A stretch of 5,400 nt of DNA, from positions 1-5,400 of the forward strand of contig JAUXBI010000128.1 in the NCBI GenBank assembly GCA_030619435.1, in the 5' to 3' direction. Within the stretch, counting starts at the first letter, position 1, and every line of letters begins with the position of its first letter. The position numbers and the translations under genes are program-made. This document shows positions 5,381-5,400 of this stretch, one piece after another. Under the pieces are notes generated by a model. It was not told where the DNA came from and ran no database searches. It saw only the letters and a program-made list of their open reading frames with translations. Source of the stretch: Syntrophaceae bacterium. GTDB lineage: Bacteria > Desulfobacterota > Syntrophia > Syntrophales > UBA2210.

Positions 5381-5400
5381 AATCCGTGCACATGGGTGGA

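Larger units (their letters stand above)
5216..5400. other. Right-edge region without a complete gene
   Basis: No complete gene is visible. 5216-5310 holds a 4-bp CCGA/TCGG stem (5236-5247) with no T-run after it, so no clear terminator for the toxin-antitoxin module. From 5311 there is a strong promoter, a dyad over its -10 box and a leader hairpin (separate entries). Two short frames remain open to the edge, from ATG 5363 (reads MIYGGQNPCTWV) and from ATG 5370 (reads MGAKIRAHGW); I recognise neither. A gene on the + strand probably begins here. Confidence 0.5.

Noticed and set aside
1..5400. CRISPR array, tRNA, rRNA or riboswitch
   Set aside because: No regularly spaced repeats, cloverleaf or conserved aptamer pattern was seen on either strand.

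Overview
The window looks like chromosomal DNA of a Gram-negative bacterium, most plausibly from the deltaproteobacterial (Desulfobacterota) sphere. This rests on a heptose-activating enzyme of lipopolysaccharide synthesis present as a separate adenylyltransferase, on a short (120 aa) DksA with an intact four-cysteine zinc finger, and on an 806-residue PriA. The taxonomic placement is an inference from gene content and remembered family sequences, not a database result.

Layout, all genes on the + strand. Positions 1-1569 hold a tightly packed run: the 3' part of rsfS (ribosome silencing factor, cut by the left edge), a comF-type phosphoribosyltransferase overlapping it by 14 nt, and rfaE2/hldE-C (heptose-1-phosphate adenylyltransferase) 17 nt further on. 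A small hairpin with a T-run and then a promoter-like pair separate this run from dksA (1642-2004). A 147-nt gap carrying a 7-bp dyad leads into priA (2152-4572), the replication-restart helicase. The last codons of priA fold as a terminator-like hairpin.

After priA the character changes. A 99-nt A+T-rich gap carries a promoter and a 9-bp direct repeat, followed by a two-gene toxin-antitoxin module, toxin first (RelE-superfamily toxin 4672-4953, XRE-type antitoxin 4955-5215). The toxin start lies at or a few bases from the predicted transcription start and has no Shine-Dalgarno sequence, whereas the antitoxin has a perfect AGGAGG. The last 185 nt contain no complete gene, but they carry a very good sigma70-type promoter at 5311-5339, a dyad over its -10 box, and a leader hairpin whose loop holds a start codon. 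Another gene, possibly of an accessory or mobile element, probably begins at the right edge.

Together the first five genes are housekeeping functions (ribosome control, PRPP chemistry or DNA uptake, envelope sugar activation, stringent response, replication restart). The right end looks like an accessory insertion next to a conserved block. I did not find a clearly new system; the most distinctive part is the architecture of the toxin-antitoxin control region and the structured promoter and leader at the right edge.
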